Below the pieces are notes generated by a model, which saw nothing but the letters and a program-made list of their open reading frames with translations, made no database searches and had not been told where the DNA came from. A stretch of 64,000 nt of DNA, taken from contig NZ_FSRB01000001.1 of NCBI RefSeq assembly GCF_900129635.1, positions 5,049,501-5,113,500 on the forward strand. The letters are read 5' to 3'. This document shows, piece after piece, positions 43,265 through 52,319 of the stretch. The position numbers and the translations under genes were made by a program. Source of the DNA: Singulisphaera sp. GP187 (GTDB taxonomy: Bacteria; Planctomycetota; Planctomycetia; Isosphaerales; Isosphaeraceae). Positions within the stretch are counted from its first letter, which is position 1; each line of letters opens with the position of its first letter.

Positions 43265-43582
43265 TTACGGGTTTCGCGGGCCACCGGAGCCCTTTCGTGC
43301 TCTGAAATAGTCGATCAGAGGGCGAATCGACGCGGGCATATCCGTGTCGGACACCTCGACACGACGACTCTTGCCGCCGTCCTCAACCGTCAAAATATAA
43401 GTGAATTGGTCGCGGGCGGCTGACGGGGCGACCCGGCGATCCTCCATCCCCAGAATGCCGGAGCGAGCCGCAAGCTCGAGGAACTCGCGTGATTCGCTGT
43501 CCGGCATCGTTTCGGTGTCGATGGAGTTGGTCTTTTTCATGAAGGGAAGCTGGCCGCCAACACGTTCGTAAGTCACTCGCAT
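43265..43582 (-). CDS. Emfourin-like protease inhibitor
   Basis: A 105-residue protein: MRVTYERVGGQLPFMKKTNS, FLELAARSGILG, DQFTYILTVEDGGKSRRVEV and PASIRPLIDYFRARKG. The pattern (N-terminal strand with a V..RxGG motif, then a two-strand E/D-rich hairpin and a terminal helix) matches the emfourin (protealysin inhibitor) family. Emfourin genes are known to sit beside protealysin-like M4 peptidase genes; here the peptidase gene lies 58 bp upstream on the same strand. It probably binds and blocks the protease in the cytoplasm. Confidence 0.8.
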   Translation of the reverse strand: MRVTYERVGGQLPFMKKTNSIDTETMPDSESREFLELAARSGILGMEDRRVAPSAARDQFTYILTVEDGGKSRRVEVSDTDMPASIRPLIDYFRARKGSGGPRNP

Positions 43583-43640
43583 GCCACCTCTTCCTGGCCG
43601 AACGCCAGCGCAACGAATCGAATCAGCGAAGCCACGCCGG

Positions 43641-44837
43641 TTACATTCGTTCCATGATACCCGACAGCTCGCTCAAAGCATGCTCCAGCTCTTTCTTCAG
43701 GTTGCCGTTCCCTGACGCCTTCGCAGCGGCACGCCCCCGCGACTTCGCCGCCCGACTCCGGGCCGCGGCCGAGGTGGCCTGGATCTCGATTCCGACGTTC
43801 GACCACGCCTGTCCCACGGCTTGCTGCTGCGCGCTATTCGTCCCGAAAAGGGTGCCCGCAACCTCATGGGTCACATCGGCGCAATCCTGAAATTGAGCCG
43901 TTCTCCAAAGCCGCAGCAGCGCGTTGTACCAGATGAGGCCGGCCCCATCCCAGGCGTTGTCGCTCGGGCCGGCGATCGCGACGGCGGCGAGATAGAAGGC
44001 ATGGTTGGGGATCCCTGAATTGATATGCACACCGCCGTGGTCGCCGGACTCCGTATTTGGCAAATCGACGTAGTCGCTCATGTGCGCCGGTTGGGGGTCC
44101 TTGCCACCCAGTCTGTCGTCGTCGTAGGCCGTCCCCGGCGCCTTCATCGAGCGCAACGCCTGGCCGTTTACACCGGGGGCCAGGATGCCGCTGCCAATCA
44201 GCCAGTCGGCCTTGGCGGCGGTCTGCTTCTTCGAATACTGCTTGACGAGTGACCCGAAAACGTCAGACATCGACTCGTTCAGCGCTCCGGATTGGTCGTG
44301 ATACTCGAGATCCGCGGTGAACTGGGTGACCCCATGCGTCAGCTCGTGGCCAATGACGTCGATCGCCTTGGTAAAGCCGGTGAAGATCACGCCGTCCCCA
44401 TCGCCAAAGACCATCTGCCGACCATCGAAGAAGGCGTTGTCATAGTCCTGGCCGAAGTGAACCGAGGCGTCAAGTCTCATGCCCAGATCATCGATCGAGT
44501 TGCGGTGATAGATGTCGGAATAGAGCTTGTAGGTTGCGCCCAGGCCGTCGTATGCCTCATTGACAGCCTGATCGGACGAGAGGGGTCCACCTTCAGACCG
44601 CACAAGATCGCCAGGGAGCGTGGTGTTGTTCTTGGCGTCGTAGATGGTTCGCCGCAACGTGCCGGTTGGAGTCCCCAGCGCCGACTGGGCGAAGATATCG
44701 CGGCGCCCTCGCAGCCGGGATGAGGCGATCAACGATCGCAGACCGATCTCGCGAAGTTTTTCATCGTCGCTCGCGGCCAAGGCGTGCAGGATGTGGGGAG
44801 GGACGATGCACAGGATCGGGTCATGGTGCGGATTCAT
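43641..44837 (-). CDS. Protealysin-like M4 metalloprotease
   Basis: A 398-residue thermolysin-family protease. The short N-terminal propeptide carries the protealysin PPHx box (CIVPPHILHALA, residues 10-21). Zinc site: HELTH (164-168) and the third ligand E188 in GALNESMSDVFGS; catalytic His in SGDHGGVHINSGIPNHAFY. There is no signal peptide, in line with protealysins. The C-terminal about 40 residues (AARSRAAKSRGRAAAKASGN) form a basic extension not usual for the family. ATG 44837 has GGGAG 8 nt upstream. Likely co-transcribed with its inhibitor. Confidence 0.92.
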   Translation of the reverse strand: MNPHHDPILCIVPPHILHALAASDDEKLREIGLRSLIASSRLRGRRDIFAQSALGTPTGTLRRTIYDAKNNTTLPGDLVRSEGGPLSSDQAVNEAYDGLGATYKLYSDIYHRNSIDDLGMRLDASVHFGQDYDNAFFDGRQMVFGDGDGVIFTGFTKAIDVIGHELTHGVTQFTADLEYHDQSGALNESMSDVFGSLVKQYSKKQTAAKADWLIGSGILAPGVNGQALRSMKAPGTAYDDDRLGGKDPQPAHMSDYVDLPNTESGDHGGVHINSGIPNHAFYLAAVAIAGPSDNAWDGAGLIWYNALLRLWRTAQFQDCADVTHEVAGTLFGTNSAQQQAVGQAWSNVGIEIQATSAAARSRAAKSRGRAAAKASGNGNLKKELEHALSELSGIMERM

Positions 44838-45243
44838 GAGCAGTCTCCCTGCGTCGAAGGGTTCGAGAGCGCGGAGCAATCGAGGGGGCATTCGATATGA
44901 AGAGGCCCCCACCCAACAAGGGCTCGACGACGATCCATCGAAACATGCTTTGCCATCAATGGCATGCGGATCACTGAATACCCAACATAACGATAGCTCA
45001 AATTTTCCACAATACGCCATTGCATGAATTTCATAATCTTTAAAGTCATGACGCCCACAAATTCTCGTCACGTGCGGATATTGTGTTGCCATTGATCTTC
45101 CAAGAACGCCGACGACCAACGACTCCACCGAAATGCCAGGACGCGTCGACCTGGGCTGGACTTAACGACCGGCCATTCGAGACAATGACATTCAGTCTCA
45201 ACACAGAACCGATGAATGAAGCCAGGCTAAGGACGGTTGCGTT
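44838..45243. other. Divergent intergenic region
   Basis: Between the protease (minus) and the di-heme peroxidase (plus). No supported gene; AT-rich patches at about 44980-45060 may be promoter sequence for the protease operon. Confidence 0.35.
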
Positions 45244-46539
45244 ATGCGATCAGGGTGGTTGGTTCGCTGGACATCGACATTAGGGATGGGCGTTTTGGTC
45301 ATGTTGCTGCTGGGCGCCCCCGCGATCGTCCGGGGCGACGATGACCCGGGCGCCACGGCCGAGCGGCAGGAGAAGGGGTTGCCCCGGCTCCCGCCCCGGC
45401 CCCAGGAGTCCGCCGACGTTCGCGCGGAGCGGATCGCCGGGTTGCGCCGGGTCTACCAGGGGCCTCCTGCGGAATGGCCCAAGCCGGACGTCGACCCGGG
45501 GGTGGAGTGGGTCGAGTTGGGCATCTTGCCGCCGGTGCCCCACCCCGCCACCAACCCGCCGACAGCGGCGAAAGTGGCGCTGGGCAAGATGCTGTTCTTC
45601 GACCCGATGCTGTCGGGCAGCGGGCAGATCGCGTGCGCGTCGTGCCATGACCCCGACCTCGGGTGGGCCGACGGCCGGACCACGTCGTTCGGCCACGACC
45701 GCCAGGCACTTCGGCGCAACTCACCGGGGCTGCTCAACATCGGCCAGGCACGGAGCCTATTCTGGGACGGCCGGGCCGCGACGCTCGAAGATCAGGCCCG
45801 CGCGGTGATCCTGAACCCGCACGAGATGAACGCCCCGGCCGAAGCGACGGTGGCGGCCGTGGCCAAGGTGCCCGGCTACCGCCCGGCGTTCCGGGAGGCG
45901 TTCGGGGCAGACGACGTGACGCTCGATACGGTGGCCCTCGCCCTGGCCGCGTTCGAGCGGACGCTGGTCGGCGGCCGGAGCAAGTTCGACGCCTTCCTCA
46001 AAGGCAATCCACAAGCGTTGACCGACGAGGCGATCGCCGGCCTCGACCTGTTCCGAGGCGCAGCGCGGTGCCTGAACTGCCACAACGGACCGGCCTTCAG
46101 CGACGGCCAGTTCCACGACCTCGGCCTGAGCTACTACGGACGGGAGCTCGAGGACCTCGGCCGCTACCGGATCACCCGAGACGCCGCCGACGTCGGCCGG
46201 TTCCGCACGCCCAGCCTCCGCAACGTCGGCAACACCAAGCCCTACATGCACAACGGAGTCTTCGAACTCGACGGGGTGTTGCGCATGTACAACGCCGGGA
46301 TGGCGACCTTGCGCCGCCCCTCCGGCGCACCGAAGCCGGACGCCGCGCCGTTCCCCACCAAATCACCGCGGCTCCGCCCCTTGGGCCTGAACGATCGCGA
46401 TCTCGCCGACCTCAAAGCCTTCCTCGAATCCCTGAACGAACCCCGCGGCTTCCGTCGTCCGCCAATCCTCCCCCCCAGTCCGCCCGAGTTGATACAGAAT
46501 CTCAATCGCAACTTGACGCCCCCGCCGGGGCCTCAGTAA
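45244..46539 (+). CDS. Di-heme cytochrome c peroxidase / MauG family protein
   Basis: A 431-residue exported protein with an N-terminal hydrophobic signal (TLGMGVLVMLLLGAPAIVRG). Two heme c sites: CASCH (131-135) and CLNCH (276-280). Family stretches GKMLFFDPMLSGSGQIACAS, RNSPGLLNIGQARSLFWDGR, RFRTPSLRNVGNTKPYMHNG (with a Met/His ligand region). It reduces hydrogen peroxide or oxidises a partner in the periplasm; whether it is a peroxidase or a MauG-like oxidase is not decidable here. Complete, with an extended Pro-rich C-terminus (PPILPPSPPELIQ). Confidence 0.9.
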   Translation: MRSGWLVRWTSTLGMGVLVMLLLGAPAIVRGDDDPGATAERQEKGLPRLPPRPQESADVRAERIAGLRRVYQGPPAEWPKPDVDPGVEWVELGILPPVPHPATNPPTAAKVALGKMLFFDPMLSGSGQIACASCHDPDLGWADGRTTSFGHDRQALRRNSPGLLNIGQARSLFWDGRAATLEDQARAVILNPHEMNAPAEATVAAVAKVPGYRPAFREAFGADDVTLDTVALALAAFERTLVGGRSKFDAFLKGNPQALTDEAIAGLDLFRGAARCLNCHNGPAFSDGQFHDLGLSYYGRELEDLGRYRITRDAADVGRFRTPSLRNVGNTKPYMHNGVFELDGVLRMYNAGMATLRRPSGAPKPDAAPFPTKSPRLRPLGLNDRDLADLKAFLESLNEPRGFRRPPILPPSPPELIQNLNRNLTPPPGPQ

Positions 46540-46688
46540 ACTTGCACCCGGGAGAAACGGTCCTTTGCTCCCGATTTGATTCAGCCCGCAAGCACTGGCC
46601 CCCAAGGATGGTCCCGGGGCGGTCCCCGCGACTTCGTTCCGGCGCCGCCTCGCCCCGCCTTGCGGCCCCAATCCCCTGACGACGAACC

Positions 46689-47639
46689 ATGAATCGGAAT
46701 CCTCATTCTTCCCGGGGCGGCTTCACGCTCATTGAACTGCTGGTCGTGATCGCGGTCATCGCGGTGCTGATCGCCTTGCTGTTACCCGCCGTGCAGGCGG
46801 CGCGCGAGGCCGCGCGGCGGATCCAGTGTGCCAATCACGTCAAGCAATTGGGGCTGGCGGTGCACAACTTCCACTCCGCCAACAACGCCCTGCCGACTTC
46901 GGAAACCAAGCCGACCTATTACTGGGGCGCCCTGATCCTGCCGTACATCGAGCAAGCGAACCTGTACCAGAGCTACAACATTCAGGTGGCGCACATCGCG
47001 GGCGACAACAGCACGGCGGCCCAGACCCACATGAACGCGATGCTCTGCCCGAGCACGCCGAGCGGGCCCCGGCTCAATCCGTCGTTCGTCACGAAACCGG
47101 CCCCGGGTTGGGGGGCCGCAATCGCCGACTACGCGGCGAGCACCGGCATCGCCTCCACCATGTGGGACTCGGGCTTGATGCAGAGTCCGCAGCCACCCAG
47201 CGTCGACGGCGTGTTCCAGGGCACCACTGCGAAAGGTCAGCGGAATCTCAGCGAGGTCATCGACGGGACCTCCAACACGATCATGCTGGTCGAATGTGCC
47301 GGCCGGCCCCAAATCTGGCGATCGGGCCGGACGATGGTCCCCGGCTCGGGTGTGACGGCAAGCAATAGTGTCCTGATCAGCGCCTGGGCCGAGGCCAACC
47401 TGTTCTCGGTGAAGGGCTTCGATCCGGGTAAGGACTGGATCAGCGCCGCGAAAAACTTGGGGCGGTGCCCGATCAACTGCGGGAACCAGTTCGGGATCTA
47501 CGGCTTCCATCCCGGCGGAGCCAACGTCGGGATGGCCGACGGGTCGGTGCGGTTCCTCAAGGAAACGATGGCAATCGAGGTCCTCGGCTCGCTGCTCACC
47601 CGCCAAGGCGGTGAGGTCATCTCGTCGGACAGTTATTGA
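46689..47639 (+). CDS. DUF1559 protein with prepilin-type N-terminus
   Basis: A 316-residue member: GGFTLIELLVVIAVIAVLIA at residues 10-29, PAVQAAREAARRIQCANHVK, then LPYIEQANLYQSYNIQ, DGTSNTIMLVECAGRPQIWR and the C-terminal MADGSVRFLKETMAIEVLGS ... GEVISSDSY. Complete. It follows the di-heme protein by 149 bp on the same strand, but operon membership is uncertain. Confidence 0.92.
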   Translation: MNRNPHSSRGGFTLIELLVVIAVIAVLIALLLPAVQAAREAARRIQCANHVKQLGLAVHNFHSANNALPTSETKPTYYWGALILPYIEQANLYQSYNIQVAHIAGDNSTAAQTHMNAMLCPSTPSGPRLNPSFVTKPAPGWGAAIADYAASTGIASTMWDSGLMQSPQPPSVDGVFQGTTAKGQRNLSEVIDGTSNTIMLVECAGRPQIWRSGRTMVPGSGVTASNSVLISAWAEANLFSVKGFDPGKDWISAAKNLGRCPINCGNQFGIYGFHPGGANVGMADGSVRFLKETMAIEVLGSLLTRQGGEVISSDSY

Positions 47640-47874
47640 AGACGCGATATTCGCAAATTCTTTCCCGATCTCGTTTGCTTGGCACTCCAGCAGAGAGACA
47701 CTCAAAACGGCTTCCGAGTCGTTTGGCAAGCTCCTCCATAAGCATTGATTTTCTTTTTCAATCCGTCATGGGCAAGGGCCGAAGGGTTGACGCATTCTCC
47801 TATCATTCAGTGCCGCCACTCGAGCGCGAACGAATCCGCCGCCCGGAAACCCACTCGGTCACCACCCTTTGCTC

Positions 47875-49116
47875 ATGAATGCCGAACTTGAAGAACCGAT
47901 CGGCGCCGGACGCCTCGGTCGCCGCACCACTTTATTGATGGCGATCGGCTGCGGCGTCACCGTCGCCAACTTGCATTACGTTCAGCCGCTCCTGCCCCAG
48001 ATCGCCCGGGACCTGCACGTCGGGGAGGGTGGGGTCGCCCACATCCCGGCGCTGCCGCAGGTCGGGTATGCCCTCGGCCTGCTCCTGATCGCCCCGTTGG
48101 GCGACATGGTGGAACGGCGAGGGCTGGTGGTCGCGATGCTCACCGCGGTGATCGTCGCGCTCGTGGGGATGGCCGTGGCCCCGACGCTCGGGCTGCTGGC
48201 CGTGGCGAGTTTCTTGCTGGGGGTCACAACGATCACCCCGCAACTGCTGCTCCCGTTCGCCGCCCACCTCGCCCCGCCCGGGGAACGAGGGCGGGTGGTG
48301 GGTACGGTGCAGGGCGGCCTTCTGATCGGCGTCCTCTTGTCGCGCACGGTGAGCGGGTTCGTCGGCCAATACCTCGGCTGGCGGGCGATGTACGGGATCG
48401 CCGCCGGGCTTTCGATCCTCCTGCTGGTGGTCCTGCGGCGGGCGTTGCCGAGGGACAAGGCGACCACAGGGCTGACCTATCCTCGCCTGATCGGTTCGCT
48501 CTGGGAGATGGTCCGAACCGAGCCCGCGCTGCGGCAGGCCTGCCTGTTTGGCTCGGCGACGTTCGGGGTCTTCCTCGCGTTCTGGTCCACGCTGGCCTTC
48601 CACCTCGCCGAGCCCCCATTCCGCTACGGGAGCGAGATCGTCGGCCTGTTCGGGCTGGTGGGCGTGGTGGGGGTCCTGGCCGCGTCGTTGGTCGGCAAGC
48701 TCGCGGATCGGGGCGATTCCCGGTTCACGGCGGTGCTCGGCCTCGTCCTGATGCTGGCCTCGTTCTTCGAGCTCTGGGTCGGCTCGAATCGGCTCGGGGG
48801 GATCGTGGCCGGGGTCATCCTGCTCGACCTCGGGATGCAGATGACGCACGTCTCGAATCAGGCACGGATCTATGCCTTGCGCCCCGAGGCTCAGAACCGG
48901 TTGAACACCATCTACATGGTCTCGTGCTGCGTCGGCGCCGGGGTCGGCTCGATCCTGGGCGGGTTCGCCTGGTCGCGGTGGGGCTGGGGGGGCGTCTGCG
49001 CGGTCTGCGGCCTGCAACTCGCCGTCCCGCTCCTTGGCTTCGCTCGAAGCCTGATCGGGCGGACGGAGGACGAAGGCGAATCGGCCCCGGAGGGGGTCTT
49101 GCCGGAGCCCGGTTGA
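47875..49116 (+). CDS. MFS transporter
   Basis: A 413-residue protein with about 12 hydrophobic helices. The loop 2-3 signature is present as GDMVERRGLVV (GxLxDRxGRK/R-like), with matching LADRGDSRFTAVLG between helices 8 and 9. Early residues VANLHYVQPLLPQIARDLHV are typical of drug/sugar-type MFS exporters of this group. Substrate unknown. ATG 47875 is used; a TTG at 47869 would add two residues. No regulator neighbour. Confidence 0.9.
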   Translation: MNAELEEPIGAGRLGRRTTLLMAIGCGVTVANLHYVQPLLPQIARDLHVGEGGVAHIPALPQVGYALGLLLIAPLGDMVERRGLVVAMLTAVIVALVGMAVAPTLGLLAVASFLLGVTTITPQLLLPFAAHLAPPGERGRVVGTVQGGLLIGVLLSRTVSGFVGQYLGWRAMYGIAAGLSILLLVVLRRALPRDKATTGLTYPRLIGSLWEMVRTEPALRQACLFGSATFGVFLAFWSTLAFHLAEPPFRYGSEIVGLFGLVGVVGVLAASLVGKLADRGDSRFTAVLGLVLMLASFFELWVGSNRLGGIVAGVILLDLGMQMTHVSNQARIYALRPEAQNRLNTIYMVSCCVGAGVGSILGGFAWSRWGWGGVCAVCGLQLAVPLLGFARSLIGRTEDEGESAPEGVLPEPG

Positions 49117-49156
49117 GACCCAACGGTCAAGCGGGGCATTCACTCAATTCATTTCA

Positions 49157-49258
49157 TCAATAGCTATCGGCGCTGAGGATTTCGCCCCCGCTCCGCGGCC
49201 CGAGCGACCAGATCGTCTGGATGCTGACGCTATCCTTGAGGAAGCGGACCGAGGCGTC
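49157..49258 (-). pseudogene. DUF1559 C-terminal remnant
   Basis: The last 32 codons read ASVRFLKDSVSIQTIWSLGP and then SGGEILSADSY, the family's C-terminal signature. Upstream (49259-49420) the frame no longer resembles DUF1559. The prepilin-type N-terminus is absent from the whole neighbourhood, so the gene was mostly deleted. The remainder of 49259-49609 shows nothing recognisable. Confidence 0.7.
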
Positions 49259-49609
49259 GGCCTGATCACGAGCATGCTGCTGAAACTCGTCGTCCTCCCC
49301 GCCGCGTACGACGGGTTCGATCCCGGTCCATCGTCCGTACCGGAAACGATCCGTCAACAAGTCATTCGCGGTTGGCTTCGCCTGAGCCTGAAGGGATTCG
49401 CCGGGAGCGCAAAACAAAGGTGCCAGGGGCCGTCACTGAGTGCAATCGCGAGCCCTCGAGCCGGCTGCTCGACGTACCGTCGGGGCCTTCGTGAACGCGA
49501 CGAGAACCTTTGACACCCGGCGCAGAGCGACGGTATCGTGACTTTACGTTGCGGACCGCCCTTGCCGGTCGTCTCCCTCCCTGACATCTTACGCGAGAGA
49601 CTTAAGAAT

Positions 49610-50188
49610 ATGTCTAAGCGTGCGCTGATCGTGATCGACATCCAGAATGACTATTTCCCGGCCGGCCGTTGGGAGCTGAGTGGAATGGAAACCGCCGCGG
49701 ATAACGCCGCCCGGCTCCTGGCCGCGGCGCGTGCGGCAGGTGATCTGGTCGTCCACGTCCGCCACGAGTTCCCGACAGCCGATGCGCCCTTCTTTGCGCC
49801 AGGATCGGCGGGCGCCCAGATCCATTCGAAGGTTCGGAATCTCGACGGCGAGCATGTGGTTCTGAAACACTTCATCAATTCCTTTCGCGAAACCGATCTC
49901 AAGGAAGTCCTCGACCGCAACGGCATTGAGGACGTCGTGATCTGCGGCGCGATGAGCCACATGTGCGTCGACGCAGCCACTCGCGCGGCTAACGACTTCG
50001 GCTACCACTGCATCGTCGTTCACGACGCCTGCGCCTCGCGTGACCTTGAGTTCAACGGAGTCCCGATCCCGGCCGAGCAAGTGCACGCGGCCTTCATGTC
50101 AGCGCTCCGCTTCGGCTATGCGAGCTCAGTCTCGACCGAAGAGTTCCTCGCGGGGAAGTCAGCCAAGCCAGATTCCTCGCAGGCGTAA
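49610..50188 (+). CDS. Isochorismatase-like cysteine hydrolase
   Basis: A 192-residue protein of the isochorismatase/nicotinamidase superfamily. Catalytic triad visible: D10 in LIVIDIQNDYF, K86 in VVLKHFINSF, C119 in ICGAMSHMCVDAATRAAND (with the cis-peptide before Met/Val). Substrates in this family range from nicotinamide to isochorismate and carbamoyl compounds; the nicotinamidase metal-binding D-x-H-x-H is not seen, so nicotinamidase is unlikely. ATG 49610 is the start with an A/G-rich leader; earlier frame positions are implausible. Confidence 0.88.
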   Translation: MSKRALIVIDIQNDYFPAGRWELSGMETAADNAARLLAAARAAGDLVVHVRHEFPTADAPFFAPGSAGAQIHSKVRNLDGEHVVLKHFINSFRETDLKEVLDRNGIEDVVICGAMSHMCVDAATRAANDFGYHCIVVHDACASRDLEFNGVPIPAEQVHAAFMSALRFGYASSVSTEEFLAGKSAKPDSSQA

Positions 50189-50277
50189 ACATAAGGCGAG
50201 CCAAGGGGGCGGAAGCGCGAACGTCCCACCCATCGGTTACAACGACCCGATCCAGGGCCAGGAAGCCTCTCGCGCCT

Positions 50278-50561
50278 CGTTCCCACGGTCCCCCGCTATG
50301 CCTTACCCACAAGTGGGGGGCTGGCCCGGTGTCCAGCGAGGGTGATCGGCGCAAGCGCTTGAGAGTCCTCCAGTTGTGGCATCCAGCTCGAGCCACAGCC
50401 CCCTTCCGTAACCTCCGAATTGCTAACGACTTACGACTTGTGGGTAAGGCATAGCGGTCCCCCGTGGGAATGCAGTCGGGGACGCGCTGCGTCCTCGGCT
50501 TGCGACGGCCAGACGACGCGGAGCGTCGGGGACGGCATTCCCACGGGGGACCGTAGGAACG
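50278..50561. repeat. GTTCCCACG-family palindromic repeat, interrupted by a MITE
   Basis: The left arm CGTTCCCACGGTCCCCCG is split at 50295 and resumes at 50455 after a 159-bp insertion; the right arm ends CCGTAGGAACG (50551-50561). Followed by GAATTCCTCGCTCTCTGGCG as in the 33450 copy. The rest of 50189-50819 shows no gene. Confidence 0.85.
50296..50454. mobile_element. 159-bp MITE with 19-bp perfect terminal repeats and 10-bp target duplication
   Basis: CTATGCCTTACCCACAAGT (50296-50314) is the exact complement of 50436-50454. CGGTCCCCCG stands on both sides (50286-50295 and 50455-50464). The inside (about 120 bp) has no coding content. Confidence 0.95.
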
Positions 50562-50819
50562 AGGGGAATTCCTCGCTCTCTGGCGGGTCGTTGTTTTTTT
50601 CCAAGCGACGGCGCACAGACCAGAAGAACTCAAAACCTTACGCCGGATGCCGTTACGTGGCTTCTCGGCGTGCGTGCCCAGAAAATCCGGCGCACGCTTT
50701 TGGTCGTTGTCGAATTCGACCGACGCCAGACGACTACTGAGTGTCCACGCCGTTTCCACCCTGGGGCGGTCGACCCTCGGGTCCCCCTGACGAAAACGCG
50801 ATAAAAAAAGGAGTAAAGC

Positions 50820-51935
50820 ATGAGCCAAGTCCGGGTACTCGTTGGCACACGCAAGGGCGCGTTTCTCTTGACGGCGGATGGCAAACGCCAGCGGTGGGAG
50901 ATCAGTGGCCCCCATTTTGCGGGCTGGGAAATTTACCACCTCAAGGGCTCTCCGGTGAACCCCGACCGGTTGTACGCGTCGCAGTCGAGCGGCTGGTTCG
51001 GGCAGATGATTCAGCGCTCCGACGACGGTGGCAAGACCTGGGAACCGGTCGGCAACGAGTTCAAGTACGACGGCGTTCCCGGCACCCACCAGTGGTACGA
51101 CGGCACGCAGCACCCGTGGGAATTCAAGCGCGTCTGGCATCTCGAACCGTCATTGACCAATCCGGAGGCCGTCTACGCCGGTGTCGAGGACGCCGCCCTG
51201 TTCCATTCCGCCGACGGTGCCCGGACGTGGCAGGAACTCCCCGGACTCCGCGGTCATGAGTCGGGACCGCGCTGGCAACCGGGGGCCGGCGGGATGGGCC
51301 TGCACTCGATCATCATCGACCCGAGCAACCCCGAGCGGATCTTCATCGCGATTTCCGCCGCCGGCGTGTTCCGGACCGACGACGGTGGCAAGACCTGGCG
51401 GCCGACGAACCGAGGGCTGCGGTCGCAGTACATTCCCGACCCGAATGCGGAGGTCGGCCATTGCGTTCACCGGATCGCCCTGCACCCCGCGCGTCCCGAC
51501 GTCTTGTTCATGCAGAAGCACTGGGACGTCATGCGCAGCGACGACGCCGGGGAGAACTGGCACGAGATCAGCGGGAACTTGCCGTCCGATTTCGGGTTTC
51601 CCATCGACGTCCACTCGCATGAGCCGAACACCGTCTACGTCGTCCCGATCAAGAGCGACTCCGAGCATTACCCGCCCGACGGTAAGCTCCGCGTCTATCG
51701 GAGTCGGACCGGCGGAAACGAGTGGGAAGCCCTCACAGCCGGCCTGCCGCAAAGCGACTGCTACGTCAACGTGCTCCGCGACGCCATGGCCGTTGACTCG
51801 CTCGACGCATGCGGGATCTACTTCGGCACCACGGGGGGACAGGTGTACGCATCGGCGGATGCGGGCGACAACTGGGTCCCCATCGTCCGCGATCTTCCGG
51901 CCGTCCTCTCCGTCGAGGTCCAGACACTGCCATGA
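50820..51935 (+). CDS. BNR/sialidase-fold repeat protein (exo-alpha-sialidase-like)
   Basis: A 371-residue beta-propeller protein with several Asp-box-like repeats: RSDDGGKTWEPVG, HSADGARTWQELP, RTDDGGKTWRPTN, RSDDAGENWHEIS, ASADAGDNWVPI. Such boxes (S/T-x-D-x-G-x-T/N-W) stabilise propeller blades in sialidases, VPS10 and photosystem II assembly proteins; sialidase catalytic residues are not evident. No signal peptide, so probably cytoplasmic. AAAAAAAGGAG lies just before the ATG. The stop overlaps the start of a MoaD-like gene (ATGA), so they form an operon. Confidence 0.88.
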   Translation: MSQVRVLVGTRKGAFLLTADGKRQRWEISGPHFAGWEIYHLKGSPVNPDRLYASQSSGWFGQMIQRSDDGGKTWEPVGNEFKYDGVPGTHQWYDGTQHPWEFKRVWHLEPSLTNPEAVYAGVEDAALFHSADGARTWQELPGLRGHESGPRWQPGAGGMGLHSIIIDPSNPERIFIAISAAGVFRTDDGGKTWRPTNRGLRSQYIPDPNAEVGHCVHRIALHPARPDVLFMQKHWDVMRSDDAGENWHEISGNLPSDFGFPIDVHSHEPNTVYVVPIKSDSEHYPPDGKLRVYRSRTGGNEWEALTAGLPQSDCYVNVLRDAMAVDSLDACGIYFGTTGGQVYASADAGDNWVPIVRDLPAVLSVEVQTLP

Positions 51936-52231
51936 TCATCCGCGTGGTACTCCCAACCCATCTGCGGACGCTGGCACGCATCAATGGCGAAACCGAGCTC
52001 CATGTCGAGCCCCCGATCACCCAGCGCTCGGTCCTCGACGCGCTCGAAGTCCGCTTCCCAATGCTCCGCGGAACGATCCGCGACCACGAAACCCAACGAC
52101 GCCGGCCCTTTTTACGATTCTTCGCCTGTGAGCAGGACCTGTCCCACGAACATCCGGACACCCCGCTCCCCGACGCCATCGCCACGGGGGCCGAGCCGTT
52201 CTTGGTCGTGGGGGCCATCGCCGGCGGCTAA
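51932..52231 (+). CDS. MoaD/ThiS-like ubiquitin-fold protein
   Basis: A 99-residue beta-grasp protein: IIRVVLPTHLRTLARINGET, a central SVLDALEVRFPMLRGTI and a C-terminus GAEPFLVVGAIAGG. The terminal Gly-Gly is the signature for adenylation/thiocarboxylation in MoaD, ThiS and Urm1 relatives. Starts inside the stop of the propeller gene (overlap ATGA). No E1-like (MoeB/ThiF) gene is nearby, so its activating enzyme would be elsewhere. The two genes probably work together; the purpose is unknown. Confidence 0.85.
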   Translation: MIIRVVLPTHLRTLARINGETELHVEPPITQRSVLDALEVRFPMLRGTIRDHETQRRRPFLRFFACEQDLSHEHPDTPLPDAIATGAEPFLVVGAIAGG

Positions 52232-52319
52232 GAAATCACGTCCCGAGTTTCCAGTGGTTTAGCTTTGGATGGCGTACGGATCATGGGGACCGAACCGCCA
52301 GTTCTGAACGTTCTCTGTC

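Noticed and set aside
3207..50561. CRISPR array made of GTTCCCACG repeats
   Set aside because: Copies are kilobases apart, in both orientations and without regular spacers or cas genes.
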